Shown here one piece after another: positions 8,039 through 16,502 of a stretch of 24,297 nt of DNA. The translations under genes and the position numbers were made by a program. Source of the stretch: Clostridium sp. UBA6758 (GTDB lineage Bacteria; Bacillota; Clostridia; Clostridiales; Clostridiaceae); assembly GCA_002453475.1 (NCBI GenBank), contig DKGY01000088.1, positions 69,582 to 93,878 on the forward strand. The letters are read 5' to 3'. Position 1 is the first letter of the stretch, and each line of letters opens with the position of its first letter. A model generated the notes under the pieces. The model was given only the letters and a program-made list of their open reading frames with translations. It was not told where the DNA came from and did not search any database.

Positions 8039-9940
8039 CTAAAATACTAATTCTAGTAGTTCTTCTATTGTTGATACAGCTGTAACCTCTATATTTTCAA
8101 TATTAGTTGGAACATCCTTTAAGTTATCTTTTGGGATTATTACTTGCTTTATACCCTTTCTCTTTGCTCCATATATTTTTTCAAATACTCCTCCTACTGG
8201 TTTTATCTTACCTCTAATTGATATTTCACCAGTTATCGCAATATCCTGTCTTAATGGTTTATCTAAAAGGGCACTTATAATACATGTTGTTATAGCCGCA
8301 CCTGCTGATGGCCCATCAATTTTTCCACCACCAATGACATTTACATGAATATCATAGTCTCTGATTTCCTTATCAGTAACCTTTCTTATAACAGAGGCTG
8401 CATTAAATACAGAATCCTTTGCCATAGAACCAGCAGTATCATTAAATCTAATAGTTCCTTTACCTCTTTCTTTCGCCTCAAAACCTGAACATTCTATTTC
8501 TATAGTTGATCCCAAGAATCCAGATACTCCAAGACCAAAAATCTGTCCGACTTCTTTAGAATCTAAATCACTAATGTCTTCATATGGTCTTAATCTATTA
8601 TTAGATGCTACTTCATTAAAATCAGAAATAGTTATAACCACATTATTTCTATCTTCATTGTTTAACAGTACATATCCATATACATCTGCAAGTATATTTA
8701 CAGCTTTTCTGCCTTCTATAGTATATCTACTTATCTCTTTTGCTAAACCATTCTCTAATTTAATACTTAACTTTTTAGCTGCATTTAATACAACTTTTTC
8801 TATATCTACAGAAGATAGTGGCTCAAAATAAACTTCTGTGCACCTTGATCTTAATGCTGGATTAATGTCACCTGGCTCTCTAGTAGTAGCTCCAATTAGC
8901 ACGAAATCAGCTGGAGCACCATTTTCAAATAAGTACTTAATATATTTAGGTGTACTTTCATCATCTGGATCATAATATGATGATGAAAACTCAACCCTTT
9001 TATCCTCTAAAACTTTTAATAATTTATTTTGAAGAGTATAATCTAATTCACCTATTTCATCTATAAATAAAACTCCACCATGTGCTTCTGTAACTAATCC
9101 TGTCTTTGGTTCTGGAGTACCACTTTCAGCTAAATCTCTCTTTGAACCTTGATATATAGGATCATGTACCGAACCTAATAAGGGATTTGATATTTCCCTT
9201 GGATCCCATCTTAATGTGGTTCCATCTACCTCTACAAACTTTGCATCCTTCTCATATGGTGTATGCTTTAATTTCTTAACTTCTTCAAGCGCAATTCTAG
9301 CTGCTGTAGTCTTACCTACTCCTGGTGGTCCATATAAAATAATATGTTGTGGATATGGAGATGCCATCTTAGATATTAATGATTTAATAGCTCTTTCCTG
9401 TCCAATTATTTCTGAAAAACTTTCAGGTCTAAGCATGCTCATAATATTTTGAGTTAAATGCTTTGAATCTAAACATTCAAGCTCTGCATATTTTTTTAAT
9501 GTCTTACTATTTTCTGGTCCCCTTTGTTTCTTTATAATTCCTAGTCTTACTTCATCTATATACTTGTCCTGCTTTTCTATAATTTGCTTTTCTACTTCTG
9601 CATCTAGTTTATTTTGTACATATCTCTTCGCTAAAAGCTCACTTATTTCCAAGCTAGTTTCTTTTAAAACTTCCTCTATATTATTCTCACTTGGTGGGAC
9701 ACTAATTCCTTCACCATTAGTAACTATTTTATTTATAGCATAAAGTTTTCTATACATATCTTTACTATTTAAGTGTTTTTGAACCTTAAACTTTACTGCT
9801 CTACCTCTAATAGTACCTTCATCTAAAAGCTTATACATAACTTCGTGTAAAACTTCTATTTCTACTTCCATAGTTAATTCTTCTTCTAAGCTAAAATTAT
9901 TTAATTTATCAACTGAATTTATATTCAAAATTATTAGCAT
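8039..9940 (-). CDS. lonC: Lon-family ATP-dependent protease LonC
   Basis: A Lon-type protease of up to 633 residues in the sporulation-linked LonB/LonC group, without the large N-terminal LAN domain of LonA. Numbering from 9940, the AAA+ domain has Walker A GPPGVGKT (204-211) and Walker B LFIDEIGEL (292-300). The C-terminal serine protease has Ser545 in KIDGPSAGAA and the partner Lys588 in VFEKIYGAKRKG, so the Ser-Lys dyad is intact. The roughly 200-residue N-terminal extension and total length fit LonC, which is found only in some endospore formers. The start is uncertain: the ATG at 9940 lies inside a hairpin and has only a distant AAGGGA, while an in-frame ATG at 9871 has a weak GAAGAAG. 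Substrates are unknown. Confidence 0.9.
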   Translation of the reverse strand: MLIILNINSVDKLNNFSLEEELTMEVEIEVLHEVMYKLLDEGTIRGRAVKFKVQKHLNSKDMYRKLYAINKIVTNGEGISVPPSENNIEEVLKETSLEISELLAKRYVQNKLDAEVEKQIIEKQDKYIDEVRLGIIKKQRGPENSKTLKKYAELECLDSKHLTQNIMSMLRPESFSEIIGQERAIKSLISKMASPYPQHIILYGPPGVGKTTAARIALEEVKKLKHTPYEKDAKFVEVDGTTLRWDPREISNPLLGSVHDPIYQGSKRDLAESGTPEPKTGLVTEAHGGVLFIDEIGELDYTLQNKLLKVLEDKRVEFSSSYYDPDDESTPKYIKYLFENGAPADFVLIGATTREPGDINPALRSRCTEVYFEPLSSVDIEKVVLNAAKKLSIKLENGLAKEISRYTIEGRKAVNILADVYGYVLLNNEDRNNVVITISDFNEVASNNRLRPYEDISDLDSKEVGQIFGLGVSGFLGSTIEIECSGFEAKERGKGTIRFNDTAGSMAKDSVFNAASVIRKVTDKEIRDYDIHVNVIGGGKIDGPSAGAAITTCIISALLDKPLRQDIAITGEISIRGKIKPVGGVFEKIYGAKRKGIKQVIIPKDNLKDVPTNIENIEVTAVSTIEELLELVF

Positions 9941-9966
9941 AGAAGGATTTTTATCCCTTCTATGCT
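9936..9966 (-). terminator. hairpin between rplI and lonC (terminator-like)
   Basis: On the minus strand AGCATAGAAGG pairs perfectly with CCTTCTATGCT around a 9-base loop, 24 bases after the rplI stop. It is followed by AATAATTTTG, a poor U tract. The downstream arm contains the most upstream possible ATG of lonC, and a GGGGAGG lies just before the stem. It may be a leaky terminator of the rplI operon or a structure that masks the lonC start. Confidence 0.6.
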
Positions 9967-9989
9967 TTCCTCCCCTCGGTTTTTAGAAT

Positions 9990-10436
9990 CTATTGCTGTT
10001 CTTTTATAATAACCTTTATTTTAGTTGATATCTCAGGATATAGTTTTACTTCTACATCATATAATCCCATAGTTTTAATAGTATTAACCACTATCTTTTT
10101 CTTATCTATTGTTATATTTAATTGATTTTCCATTTCCTGAGAAATATCTTTTGTAGTTATAGCTCCAAATAATCTACCATTATCTCCTGACTTGGCATAA
10201 ATAATTACTTCTTTATCCTTAAGTTCATTAGCAACTTTTTGAGCTTCCTCTATTTCAGCTAATTTCTTCTTTCTATCAGCCTCATTTTTTTTATTTAAAA
10301 TATGCATATTAACATCATTTGCTTCTTGAGCTAACTTCTTCGGAAACAAGAAATTTCTTGCATATCCATCAGACGCATTAACAACCTCACCTTTTTTTCC
10401 AACTGATTTTACATCTTGTAATAAAATAACTTTCAT
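9990..10436 (-). CDS. rplI: 50S ribosomal protein L9
   Basis: L9 is a two-domain 23S rRNA-binding protein. The length, 148 residues, is standard. The N-terminal domain reads [19 protein letters not shown], followed by [14 protein letters not shown], the family signature. The long connecting helix (about 42-75, rich in K, E and A) leads to the C-terminal domain with [16 protein letters not shown]. The start is 2 bases after the gdpP stop codon, with AAGGAAGGGTGA reaching into the end of gdpP, so translation is probably coupled. The gdpP-rplI pair is conserved in Firmicutes. Confidence 0.98.
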   Translation of the reverse strand: MKVILLQDVKSVGKKGEVVNASDGYARNFLFPKKLAQEANDVNMHILNKKNEADRKKKLAEIEEAQKVANELKDKEVIIYAKSGDNGRLFGAITTKDISQEMENQLNITIDKKKIVVNTIKTMGLYDVEVKLYPEISTKIKVIIKEQQ

Positions 10437-10438
10437 TA

Positions 10439-12433
10439 TTATTCACCCTTCCTTAAGTATTTTTCTATAGCATCATTTAATAATTCTTCTGCCTCATCTT
10501 GATTAGTATTTTTAATTCTAGCAGCAGCCATTGTTAAATGTCCTCCTCCACCTAAATATTCTAATATTACCTGAACATTTATTTCACCTAAGGACCTTCC
10601 ACTTATATAAGTGCCCTCTTCTATTTTAGCAATAACAAATGATGCTTGAATACCTGTAATATTTAGCAATTCATCCGCAGCTTGTGCTGGTAATACAGAA
10701 TTCGATATTTCTGGTGGACATTTAGCTACAGCTATTCCCCTTTTAACTTTTGCAGTTTTTATTATATCTGCTCTTGTTATATAAATATCTAAAGCTTCAC
10801 TAAAAATTCTTTTTACATCTACAGTATCAGCACCTAATCTTCGTAAAAATGCTGCTGCTTCAAATGTTCTAACTCCAGTTTTAAAACAGAAATTCTTAGT
10901 ATCTAGACAAATACCTGCTAATAAAGCTACTGCTTCTACTTCTCTTAATTTTGGTTTTTCAACCATATATTGAATTAATTCTGTTATTAGTTCAGATGTT
11001 GATGATGCATATGTTTCCACATAACTTAACATTGTACCTTGTATAAAGTCTTTCGTTTTCCTGTGATGATCTATAATCACTATTCTACTGAAGTAATTTA
11101 CTACCTCCATAGAAAGCACATAACTTTCATTATGAACATCAACTAATATTAATAAACTTTTATCATTTTTTATATTTTTAACTGCATTTATATTTATAAA
11201 TGTGTCTTTATAGTTTTCATCCTCATCTAATCTATCCAACATATACTGCACAGCATCGTGAGGTTCATCCATAACTATATAACATTCCTTATTTAAAGAA
11301 CATATGGTACTATACATTCCTATTGCTGCTCCTAAACAATCCATATCTGGATTGTGATGTCCCATTATAACTACATTGCTACTTTCATTTATCAGTTCTA
11401 AAAGTGCATGACCAATTACCCTAGCTCTAACCTTAGTCCTTTTTTCAACTTCTTTAGTTTTTCCACCATAAAAAGATACTTTTTCAAAGCTCTTGACTAC
11501 ACATTGATCTCCACCTCTCCCAAGGGCCAAATCCTTTGCTATAGTGGCAAATTCATGATTTTCAGCTGGATTTTCTCCACCTCTACCCACTCCAATGCTT
11601 AAAGTAACTGTAAGTTTATTTCCACTGCTTACTTCCCTAATTGTATCTAATATATCAAATTTCTTATTCATCTCAGCTTCTATATTAGCATCTTTAGTTG
11701 TTAATACATATTTATTTGATGAATATTTTCTTATTAATGCTTTTAGACTATTAGCATAGTTATTTATAGTTCTATCTATGTCTGCTATAAGCTGTGGTCT
11801 TAACCCCTCTTCTGTAGTCTTAATAACGTCATCAAGATTATCTACCTCTATAAGCATTACACTTTCTTTAGTTTCATTAATTTGATTTATTAAATTAATA
11901 TTATCTGTAATATCATCAAAAGAAATTATCATAAGATTATTACCTTCATTAATTTCATAATCTTGAATAATACTTATATAAATATCATAAATTCTATCCC
12001 TAAAAATTACATTTTTATACTCTGATTTTTTTCCTTCTAACGCTAATTTTATATTTAACTCTTTAATTATTTCTTTTATATTTTTACCCACTATATCATT
12101 ATTTTCTAATCTCAAAGCTAAGCTTTCGTTGTACCATATTACTTCTCCATTTTCTAATAAAAACAGGGTTGGAAAAGGCACATTAGAAAAGGCTGTAGAC
12201 TTAATAGTGTCAACCTTGTATGTTATATTTTCAATCTTATTAGAAAAATTATCTTTTTTACTATTGTAGAAAATAGTATACAAAAGAAGGGCTACATATA
12301 TTAGAAGAAGTATATTGGAAATAATTAACTTACCTGTTATAAAAAACACTACTAATAATATAACTAATATAGTTATACATATTTTATTCTTTATAAAGTT
12401 AAATAGTATTTCATTAAAATTCTCTTTATTCAT
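10439..12433 (-). CDS. gdpP: cyclic-di-AMP phosphodiesterase GdpP (DHH family)
   Basis: GdpP (YybT) degrades c-di-AMP to pApA at the membrane, and so affects potassium balance, osmotic response and cell-wall stress. The 664-residue protein has the full layout: two membrane helices (about 17-33 and 38-56), a PAS-like domain (85-180), a degenerate GGDEF domain (190-315, with GRGGDQ in place of GGDEF) and DHH-DHHA1 phosphodiesterase domains. Metal-binding residues are in MGHHNPDMD (357-365), VDVH (431-434) and DHH (455-457). The substrate-binding GGGGH is at 628-632. All catalytic motifs are present. It starts 3 bases after the DUF2232 stop and runs directly into rplI. Confidence 0.96.
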   Translation of the reverse strand: MNKENFNEILFNFIKNKICITILVILLVVFFITGKLIISNILLLIYVALLLYTIFYNSKKDNFSNKIENITYKVDTIKSTAFSNVPFPTLFLLENGEVIWYNESLALRLENNDIVGKNIKEIIKELNIKLALEGKKSEYKNVIFRDRIYDIYISIIQDYEINEGNNLMIISFDDITDNINLINQINETKESVMLIEVDNLDDVIKTTEEGLRPQLIADIDRTINNYANSLKALIRKYSSNKYVLTTKDANIEAEMNKKFDILDTIREVSSGNKLTVTLSIGVGRGGENPAENHEFATIAKDLALGRGGDQCVVKSFEKVSFYGGKTKEVEKRTKVRARVIGHALLELINESSNVVIMGHHNPDMDCLGAAIGMYSTICSLNKECYIVMDEPHDAVQYMLDRLDEDENYKDTFININAVKNIKNDKSLLILVDVHNESYVLSMEVVNYFSRIVIIDHHRKTKDFIQGTMLSYVETYASSTSELITELIQYMVEKPKLREVEAVALLAGICLDTKNFCFKTGVRTFEAAAFLRRLGADTVDVKRIFSEALDIYITRADIIKTAKVKRGIAVAKCPPEISNSVLPAQAADELLNITGIQASFVIAKIEEGTYISGRSLGEINVQVILEYLGGGGHLTMAAARIKNTNQDEAEELLNDAIEKYLRKGE

Positions 12434-12436
12434 ATA

Positions 12437-13429
12437 TTACGCCTTTCTGATTCTATATGGATCTAGCTTTCTAAAATCTAACATCATTTCTACGAAACCT
12501 ACTATCCCTAAAATTTTAGATGATCCTATTATAAACAAAAGAACTACTAGAAGTATTCTCATTACCTTAGGCATTTCTAGTTTTTTTCTAAAGAAATAAT
12601 CAGTTGCAGCTGCTCCATTAATAGCCAATATCATAATTGTTAGCATAAATATAGTATTATATAAAAACAAACCTACTGTGACTCCCTTACTTCCTAGTAT
12701 TGCACATATACTAATAATACCAATTAATCCTGCCCCAACTAAATTTGATATATAAAACTCTGAAAATCTTAATGCTTTAATTTCTGTATATTTTAATTTT
12801 CTAAATATAACTTGTGTAAATAATATAATTGAATATGCTTGTATAAAACAAGCTATAAATACTACAGTTGGTATTAACATAGCTAAAAACTCAACTGTAA
12901 AGATATCTCCCATTTTATCAAATACTTGTAATTGTGTAGCACTCATACCCATGTTACTATAAATTTCTTTAGTTTGAGCCATATACTCCTTCAATTCATG
13001 TATATATGTATTCAATTCATTATTTATAAATTGAAATATACTTACATTACTAACAAGTATACTAATTAAACAAACTTCAACTATCATGGATATAATACAG
13101 GCTATTATTAAGGCCATTAATGTATTATATGTTTTCTTTTCATTTTTTAAGCAATAACCTAAAACCATACCTACTATTCCATAAGACATACCTGAGATTA
13201 TAGCTAAAACCGGGTTTAATACCATACTAATTATTACACTTGCTAATACAGATAAAATTGAGTATTTAATTCCACTTCTACAATAAATAAGAGCTATTAT
13301 TACTGGTAATACTACTAAACTTATTACATTTAAAAATGGAGTATATAATGTAATAATATTTATTATAATTATAATACCCGCCATCAATGAAGCCTCTGTT
13401 AAATCTTTTTTACTAATCTTTTGTGTCAT
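12437..13429 (-). CDS. DUF2232 (YybS-like) integral membrane protein
   Basis: A 330-residue, very hydrophobic protein with roughly eight predicted membrane segments, for example residues 13-35, 38-60, 60-90, 105-130, 175-200 and around 235-275. It contains a hydrophilic extracytoplasmic-type stretch near 135-170. It matches the DUF2232/YybS family by its location between rpsR and gdpP and its ECF-S-like topology (SGMSYGIVGMVLGYCLK). The family has no firm function; similarity in shape to vitamin-transporter S components has been noted. The ATG has a perfect AAGGAGG. Its stop is followed at once by gdpP, so the pair is cotranscribed. Confidence 0.85.
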   Translation of the reverse strand: MTQKISKKDLTEASLMAGIIIIINIITLYTPFLNVISLVVLPVIIALIYCRSGIKYSILSVLASVIISMVLNPVLAIISGMSYGIVGMVLGYCLKNEKKTYNTLMALIIACIISMIVEVCLISILVSNVSIFQFINNELNTYIHELKEYMAQTKEIYSNMGMSATQLQVFDKMGDIFTVEFLAMLIPTVVFIACFIQAYSIILFTQVIFRKLKYTEIKALRFSEFYISNLVGAGLIGIISICAILGSKGVTVGLFLYNTIFMLTIMILAINGAAATDYFFRKKLEMPKVMRILLVVLLFIIGSSKILGIVGFVEMMLDFRKLDPYRIRKA

Positions 13430-13441
13430 AACATCCTCCTT

Positions 13442-13759
13442 CTAATTTCTTTCTCTTATATGGTCATAAAGCTTACTAAGCTCTTTTCCATTTTTCTCAA
13501 GAGGATCACCTTCTACTATACCAACTTTTAATTTTTTCTTCATAGTTTCATCAATAGCTAAATGAGAATATCCTAATTTCTCTGCTAAAATATATAATAT
13601 TATTATTGCTCCTGATATACAATCTAAAATTGCATCTTGTGCTATATTGCTACCTTTACTTAATAACTTAAAAAAATCACCTACAATACAAACTAATTCT
13701 GCCTTCAGTCCTTCTATTACCTTAATATTGGACATAATATTAAACTCTTCTCGTCTCAT
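13442..13759 (-). CDS. MazG-like family protein
   Basis: A small helical protein of 105 residues resembling the MazG-like family found at this position in clostridia. LKAELVCIVGDFFKLLSKG and QDAILDCISGAIIILYILAEKLG look like two helices of an all-alpha NTP-pyrophosphatase fold. The canonical EExxE metal motif is not intact: only an isolated E and a DxxxD pattern remain, so activity is doubtful. The first ATG (13768) overlaps the AAAGGATG ribosome site, so I prefer the ATG at 13759. It is the first gene of the DUF2232-gdpP-rplI unit and lies after the rpsR terminator. Function unknown. Confidence 0.7.
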   Translation of the reverse strand: MRREEFNIMSNIKVIEGLKAELVCIVGDFFKLLSKGSNIAQDAILDCISGAIIILYILAEKLGYSHLAIDETMKKKLKVGIVEGDPLEKNGKELSKLYDHIRERN

Positions 13760-13873
13760 AAGAATCATCCTTTCTTTAGGCTATAAGTCTATTGTAAATT
13801 TTTTTTAATATTTATGCAACATGATTATAGGTATATTTACCTTTATTTCACAGTAATTATGCAATTAAAACAA

Positions 13874-13906
13874 AAAACTAGTGAATAACAACGATTCACT
13901 AGTTTT
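13874..13906 (-). terminator. terminator of the rpsF-ssb-rpsR operon
   Basis: A 13-bp perfect stem (AAAACTAGTGAAT) with a 7-base loop follows the rpsR stop on the minus strand and ends in TTTTTTGTTTT, a strong U tract. Confidence 0.92.
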
Positions 13907-13942
13907 ATCAACTATATGTTTATTTTACCAAATAAATTATTA

Positions 13943-14206
13943 CTACTCAGTTGTGAATGGTAATAATGCTATGTTTCTAGCTCTCTTAATAGCTACAGTT
14001 AGCATTCTTTGGTGTTTAGCGCAGTTTCCAGAAATTCTTCTTGGTAATATTTTACCTTTCTCTGTAACGTACTTTCTTAATTTATTGATATCTTTATAAT
14101 CTATAGAAGTTGCTTTATCCATACAGAAAGCACAAACTTTTCTCTTAGCTCTTTTTCTGTTTCCGCCTTTTCTTCTATCATTCTTATCATTTCTATCATA
14201 AGCCAT
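13943..14206 (-). CDS. rpsR: 30S ribosomal protein S18
   Basis: S18 (87 residues) binds 16S rRNA together with S6 in the small-subunit platform. The basic N terminus is followed by KRKVCAFC and later [13 protein letters not shown]25, C28, C62 and H65 are all present, so this is the zinc-binding (C+) version rather than the cysteine-free paralog induced by zinc shortage in some bacteria. The start has a clear AGGAGGTAAGAG-type site. It is the last gene of rpsF-ssb-rpsR and lies 24 bases after ssb. Confidence 0.97.
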   Translation of the reverse strand: MAYDRNDKNDRRKGGNRKRAKRKVCAFCMDKATSIDYKDINKLRKYVTEKGKILPRRISGNCAKHQRMLTVAIKRARNIALLPFTTE

Positions 14207-14230
14207 TGCTCTTACCTCCTTACCTAATTA

Positions 14231-14668
14231 TTAAAATGGCATATCCTCACCATCATCAATCGGAGTCATATCTCCTCCACCAAAGTAATCTGTTGGTATT
14301 GATGAATCATTGTGAGAAGCAGCTCCAGTATTCATTCCTGATGTTTTATTGCCACCCCATTCAAGGAAACTTACTTCATCAGCTACTACTTCAGTAACAT
14401 ATCTTCTTCCACCGTCTTTAGCTTCATAAGAACGAGTTTCAATTCTACCAGCTACACTTAAAAGTTTACCTTTACTCATGTAGTTAGCAGTACTTTCAGC
14501 TTGTTTACCCCATACTACTACAGGTATAAAGTCTGCATCCGGTTGCCCTTCTTTCTTAAATCTTCTATTGACTGCAATTGTAAATGTGGCTACAGCTGTA
14601 CCTGTACCTGGAGTAAACTTTAACTCTGGGTCTTTGGTTAATCTTCCGATTAAAACAACCTTATTCAT
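14231..14668 (-). CDS. ssb: single-stranded DNA-binding protein
   Basis: A 145-residue SSB with the usual N-terminal OB fold ([16 protein letters not shown] through about residue 105, including [12 protein letters not shown] and [16 protein letters not shown]). A short flexible linker and the acidic tail DDGEDMPF follow; the tail recruits partner proteins. An upstream GTG (14677) lies in the AGGTGG ribosome site, so the ATG at 14668 is chosen. The gene follows rpsF directly and precedes rpsR, the standard operon order. Confidence 0.97.
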   Translation of the reverse strand: MNKVVLIGRLTKDPELKFTPGTGTAVATFTIAVNRRFKKEGQPDADFIPVVVWGKQAESTANYMSKGKLLSVAGRIETRSYEAKDGGRRYVTEVVADEVSFLEWGGNKTSGMNTGAASHNDSSIPTDYFGGGDMTPIDDGEDMPF

Positions 14669-14677
14669 TAATACCAC

Positions 14678-14968
14678 CTACTTGCTTTCTGGATTGATTA
14701 TAATATGTCTTATAACACCATCTGTAATTCTGAATACTCTATCTAATTCTTTAGGTAATTCAGCGTCAGCTTTGAAGTTGATTAATGTGTATACACCTTC
14801 GTTAACTTTAGCGATTTCGTAAGCTAGCTTTCTTCTACCCCAAGCGTCAACGCTTTCAACTTCTCCACCATTGTTCTCTATTACACCTTTAAACTTTTCA
14901 ACGTTAGCTTTAACAGCCTCCTCGTCTAATGATGGGTGTAATATGAATATAGTTTCATATGTTCTCAT
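14678..14968 (-). CDS. rpsF: 30S ribosomal protein S6
   Basis: S6 (96 residues, normal length) partners S18 on 16S rRNA. The sequence begins MRTYETIFILHPSLDEE and carries the conserved WGRRKLAYEI and EGVYTLINFKA. The upstream in-frame GTG at 14977 is part of the Shine-Dalgarno GGAGGTGA, so the ATG at 14968 is the start. It is the first gene of rpsF-ssb-rpsR, with a strong promoter and a structured leader upstream, suggesting autoregulation by the S6:S18 complex. Confidence 0.97.
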   Translation of the reverse strand: MRTYETIFILHPSLDEEAVKANVEKFKGVIENNGGEVESVDAWGRRKLAYEIAKVNEGVYTLINFKADAELPKELDRVFRITDGVIRHIIINPESK

Positions 14969-14977
14969 TAGTTTCAC

Positions 14978-15025
14978 CTCCTCCCCCCGGACTAACGGCT
15001 GTGATTTTCACAGCAGGGATTACAT
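14978..15025 (-). promoter_or_regulatory. probable S6:S18-type ribosomal protein leader
   Basis: On the minus strand the rpsF leader contains the hairpin GCTGTGA-AAA-TCACAGC (14998-15014). It is followed directly by CG, so a CCG triplet is formed at the 3' base of the stem. TCCCT on the 5' side (15015-15019) can pair with the GGGGGG run (14983-14988) just ahead of the ribosome site. A hairpin with a CCG element enclosed by an outer helix is the described S6:S18-binding motif. Binding would report excess S6:S18 and lower translation. The match is by eye, not by a covariance model. Confidence 0.55.
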
Positions 15026-15031
15026 CATCAA

Positions 15032-15060
15032 ATTATATCATAGTATAACTATCAAGTCAA
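15032..15060 (-). promoter_or_regulatory. promoter of rpsF-ssb-rpsR
   Basis: On the minus strand TTGACT (15055-15060) and a perfect TATAAT (15032-15037) are 17 bases apart, 11 of 12 positions to the vegetative consensus. It lies in the gap after DUF951 and about 65 bases before rpsF. Confidence 0.85.
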
Positions 15061-15070
15061 TATTGTTATC

Positions 15071-15262
15071 TTAACTTTCATCATCCTTAATAACTTTCTT
15101 TACACTTTTTTCAAATTTACTTCTAGGAATCATAACAATTCTATCACATCCGGTGCATCTAATTTTTATATCTGCACCCATCCTAATTATTTCCCACTTA
15201 TTACTACCACACGGATGTGTTTTTTTAGTTTCTACAATATCATTTAAATCAAATTCTTTCAT
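15071..15262 (-). CDS. DUF951 small zinc-ribbon-like protein
   Basis: A 63-residue protein of the DUF951 (YyzM-like) family. Characteristic features are KKTHPCGSNKWEIIRMGADI and RCTGCDRIVMIPR. H16, C18, C36 and C39 are placed as in a small zinc ribbon; metal binding is inference. The ATG has AGGAGAA upstream. It commonly lies near rpsF and the par genes in Firmicutes. Function unknown; nucleic-acid binding would fit its size and basic patches but is not shown. Confidence 0.9.
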   Translation of the reverse strand: MKEFDLNDIVETKKTHPCGSNKWEIIRMGADIKIRCTGCDRIVMIPRSKFEKSVKKVIKDDES

Positions 15263-15349
15263 ATTCTTCTCCTATATATCAGTGTTTCCAAATGTAAACA
15301 TCTGTAAACTATATTGCTTTATAATTACTTTTAACTATTTTGTATTATA

Positions 15350-15604
15350 CTAGTCAATATTTAACTCTACCAACTTGTTATCAGTAAATTGGTAAATTGT
15401 TTTAAATTCCATCTTTTTATCTTTTATTATTCCTTTTAGGTTATTTACAATACCAGTATCAGCCTTTAAACTTATTCCACAACTTTTTGTTATATATGTT
15501 GGTGTTGGCATCATAGTAACCTTAATTTTTTCATTAATACATACTGATTCTGCTTTCATAGCTTCATGAGTATTATTAAAAGTTACAATTAAAAATTCTT
15601 TCAT
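15350..15604 (-). CDS. DUF3343 protein (putative Se/S carrier-like)
   Basis: An 84-residue protein matching DUF3343, a family described as selenium/sulfur-carrier-like. The conserved KSCGISLKA block carries Cys42, the likely carrier residue; MPTPTYITKSCG is the family core. The start has GGGAG 8 bases upstream, 24 bases after the yedF stop, so the two are cotranscribed. With YedF and the divergent cysteine desulfurase-like enzyme it suggests handling of persulfide or perselenide. Whether it carries Se, S or neither is not established. Confidence 0.82.
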   Translation of the reverse strand: MKEFLIVTFNNTHEAMKAESVCINEKIKVTMMPTPTYITKSCGISLKADTGIVNNLKGIIKDKKMEFKTIYQFTDNKLVELNID

Positions 15605-15628
15605 TTCTTAATCTCCCAGCACTATTTC

Positions 15629-16234
15629 TTATAGCTTTATAGTTTTTCCTTTATTCATCATTTCAATTATTGCATACATATTACTAATTTCTCCAATAGC
15701 AAGATTATCCTTTAATCCATAAAAATCTAAACAGAGGCCACAGCTTTGTACATTTACGCCTCTTTCTACTAGCCTTTTTACACTATCAAGCGTAAGGGCT
15801 CCTTCAACTACTAACTTTACTCCTGCATTCAAAAATACTATATTATTTGGAATAACTTCAGCCTCTGAAAGTGCAAATAAATAACTCTTTATAAGAGCTA
15901 CCCCTAATTCATCATTTCCATTTCCCAATTTATCTGATCCTATAACAATAGTAAAAGTCTCTTCTTTCTTTTTAGAACTCTCTACATTTAATTCTTCTGG
16001 TATAGCTTTTCCCTTTGTAATTGTTATATAAAATATATTGCTTCCTTCTTCTTTTACTTCATAGTTAAATCCATTTCCTTGGGCAAATTTAACTATATTA
16101 TTTTTTGCAACTTCGTTATCTACAATAGTTACTCCTATACCATTTTCTAAAGTATCAAAATATTTTTTTGTATTTACCACAGGAATTGGGCAATTTAACC
16201 CTCTACAGTCAATTTTGTTATCAATATTTTCCAT
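15629..16234 (-). CDS. yedF: YedF, selenium-metabolism sulfurtransferase-like protein
   Basis: A 201-residue two-domain protein. Residues 1-75 form a TusA-like domain with the CPxP motif (DCRGLNCPIPVVNTKK, Cys15). Residues about 90-201 form a DsrE-like domain ending in SCGLCLDFYGLKDNLAIG (Cys165 and Cys168). This matches the selenium-associated YedF family, found in genomes that also have selD. It probably carries sulfur or selenium received from a desulfurase. AAGGATT precedes the ATG. It heads a yedF-DUF3343 unit divergent from the desulfurase gene; selD itself is not in the window. Confidence 0.9.
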   Translation of the reverse strand: MENIDNKIDCRGLNCPIPVVNTKKYFDTLENGIGVTIVDNEVAKNNIVKFAQGNGFNYEVKEEGSNIFYITITKGKAIPEELNVESSKKKEETFTIVIGSDKLGNGNDELGVALIKSYLFALSEAEVIPNNIVFLNAGVKLVVEGALTLDSVKRLVERGVNVQSCGLCLDFYGLKDNLAIGEISNMYAIIEMMNKGKTIKL

Positions 16235-16337
16235 AATCCTTCTCTCCCTATTAAATAATATTAGATGATAATGTATAGTTAATGCCTATTAATTAATATG
16301 CTCAATTTAATATATTACTATGGTGTTGTATATATTA

Positions 16338-16365
16338 ATTATAATGTTGTATTATTGTGTTGTAA
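16338..16365 (-). promoter_or_regulatory. candidate yedF promoter overlaid by TGTTGTA repeats
   Basis: On the minus strand TTACAA (16360-16365) and a perfect TATAAT (16338-16343) are 16 bases apart, about 100 bases upstream of yedF. Three copies of TGTTGTA on the plus strand (16324-16330, 16345-16351, 16358-16364) lie at the expected start point, in the spacer and over the -35 box. Confidence 0.45.
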
Positions 16366-16502
16366 TGACTTATTAAATAAAAGTTTTAATTAACATATTA
16401 ATTATATCAAATCTATAGGATATATCATATCTAAATTTAGAATATATAAACTTTACTTATTAAATATCTAAATATGATAAATTTAAACTAGGAGGTAATA
16501 CT

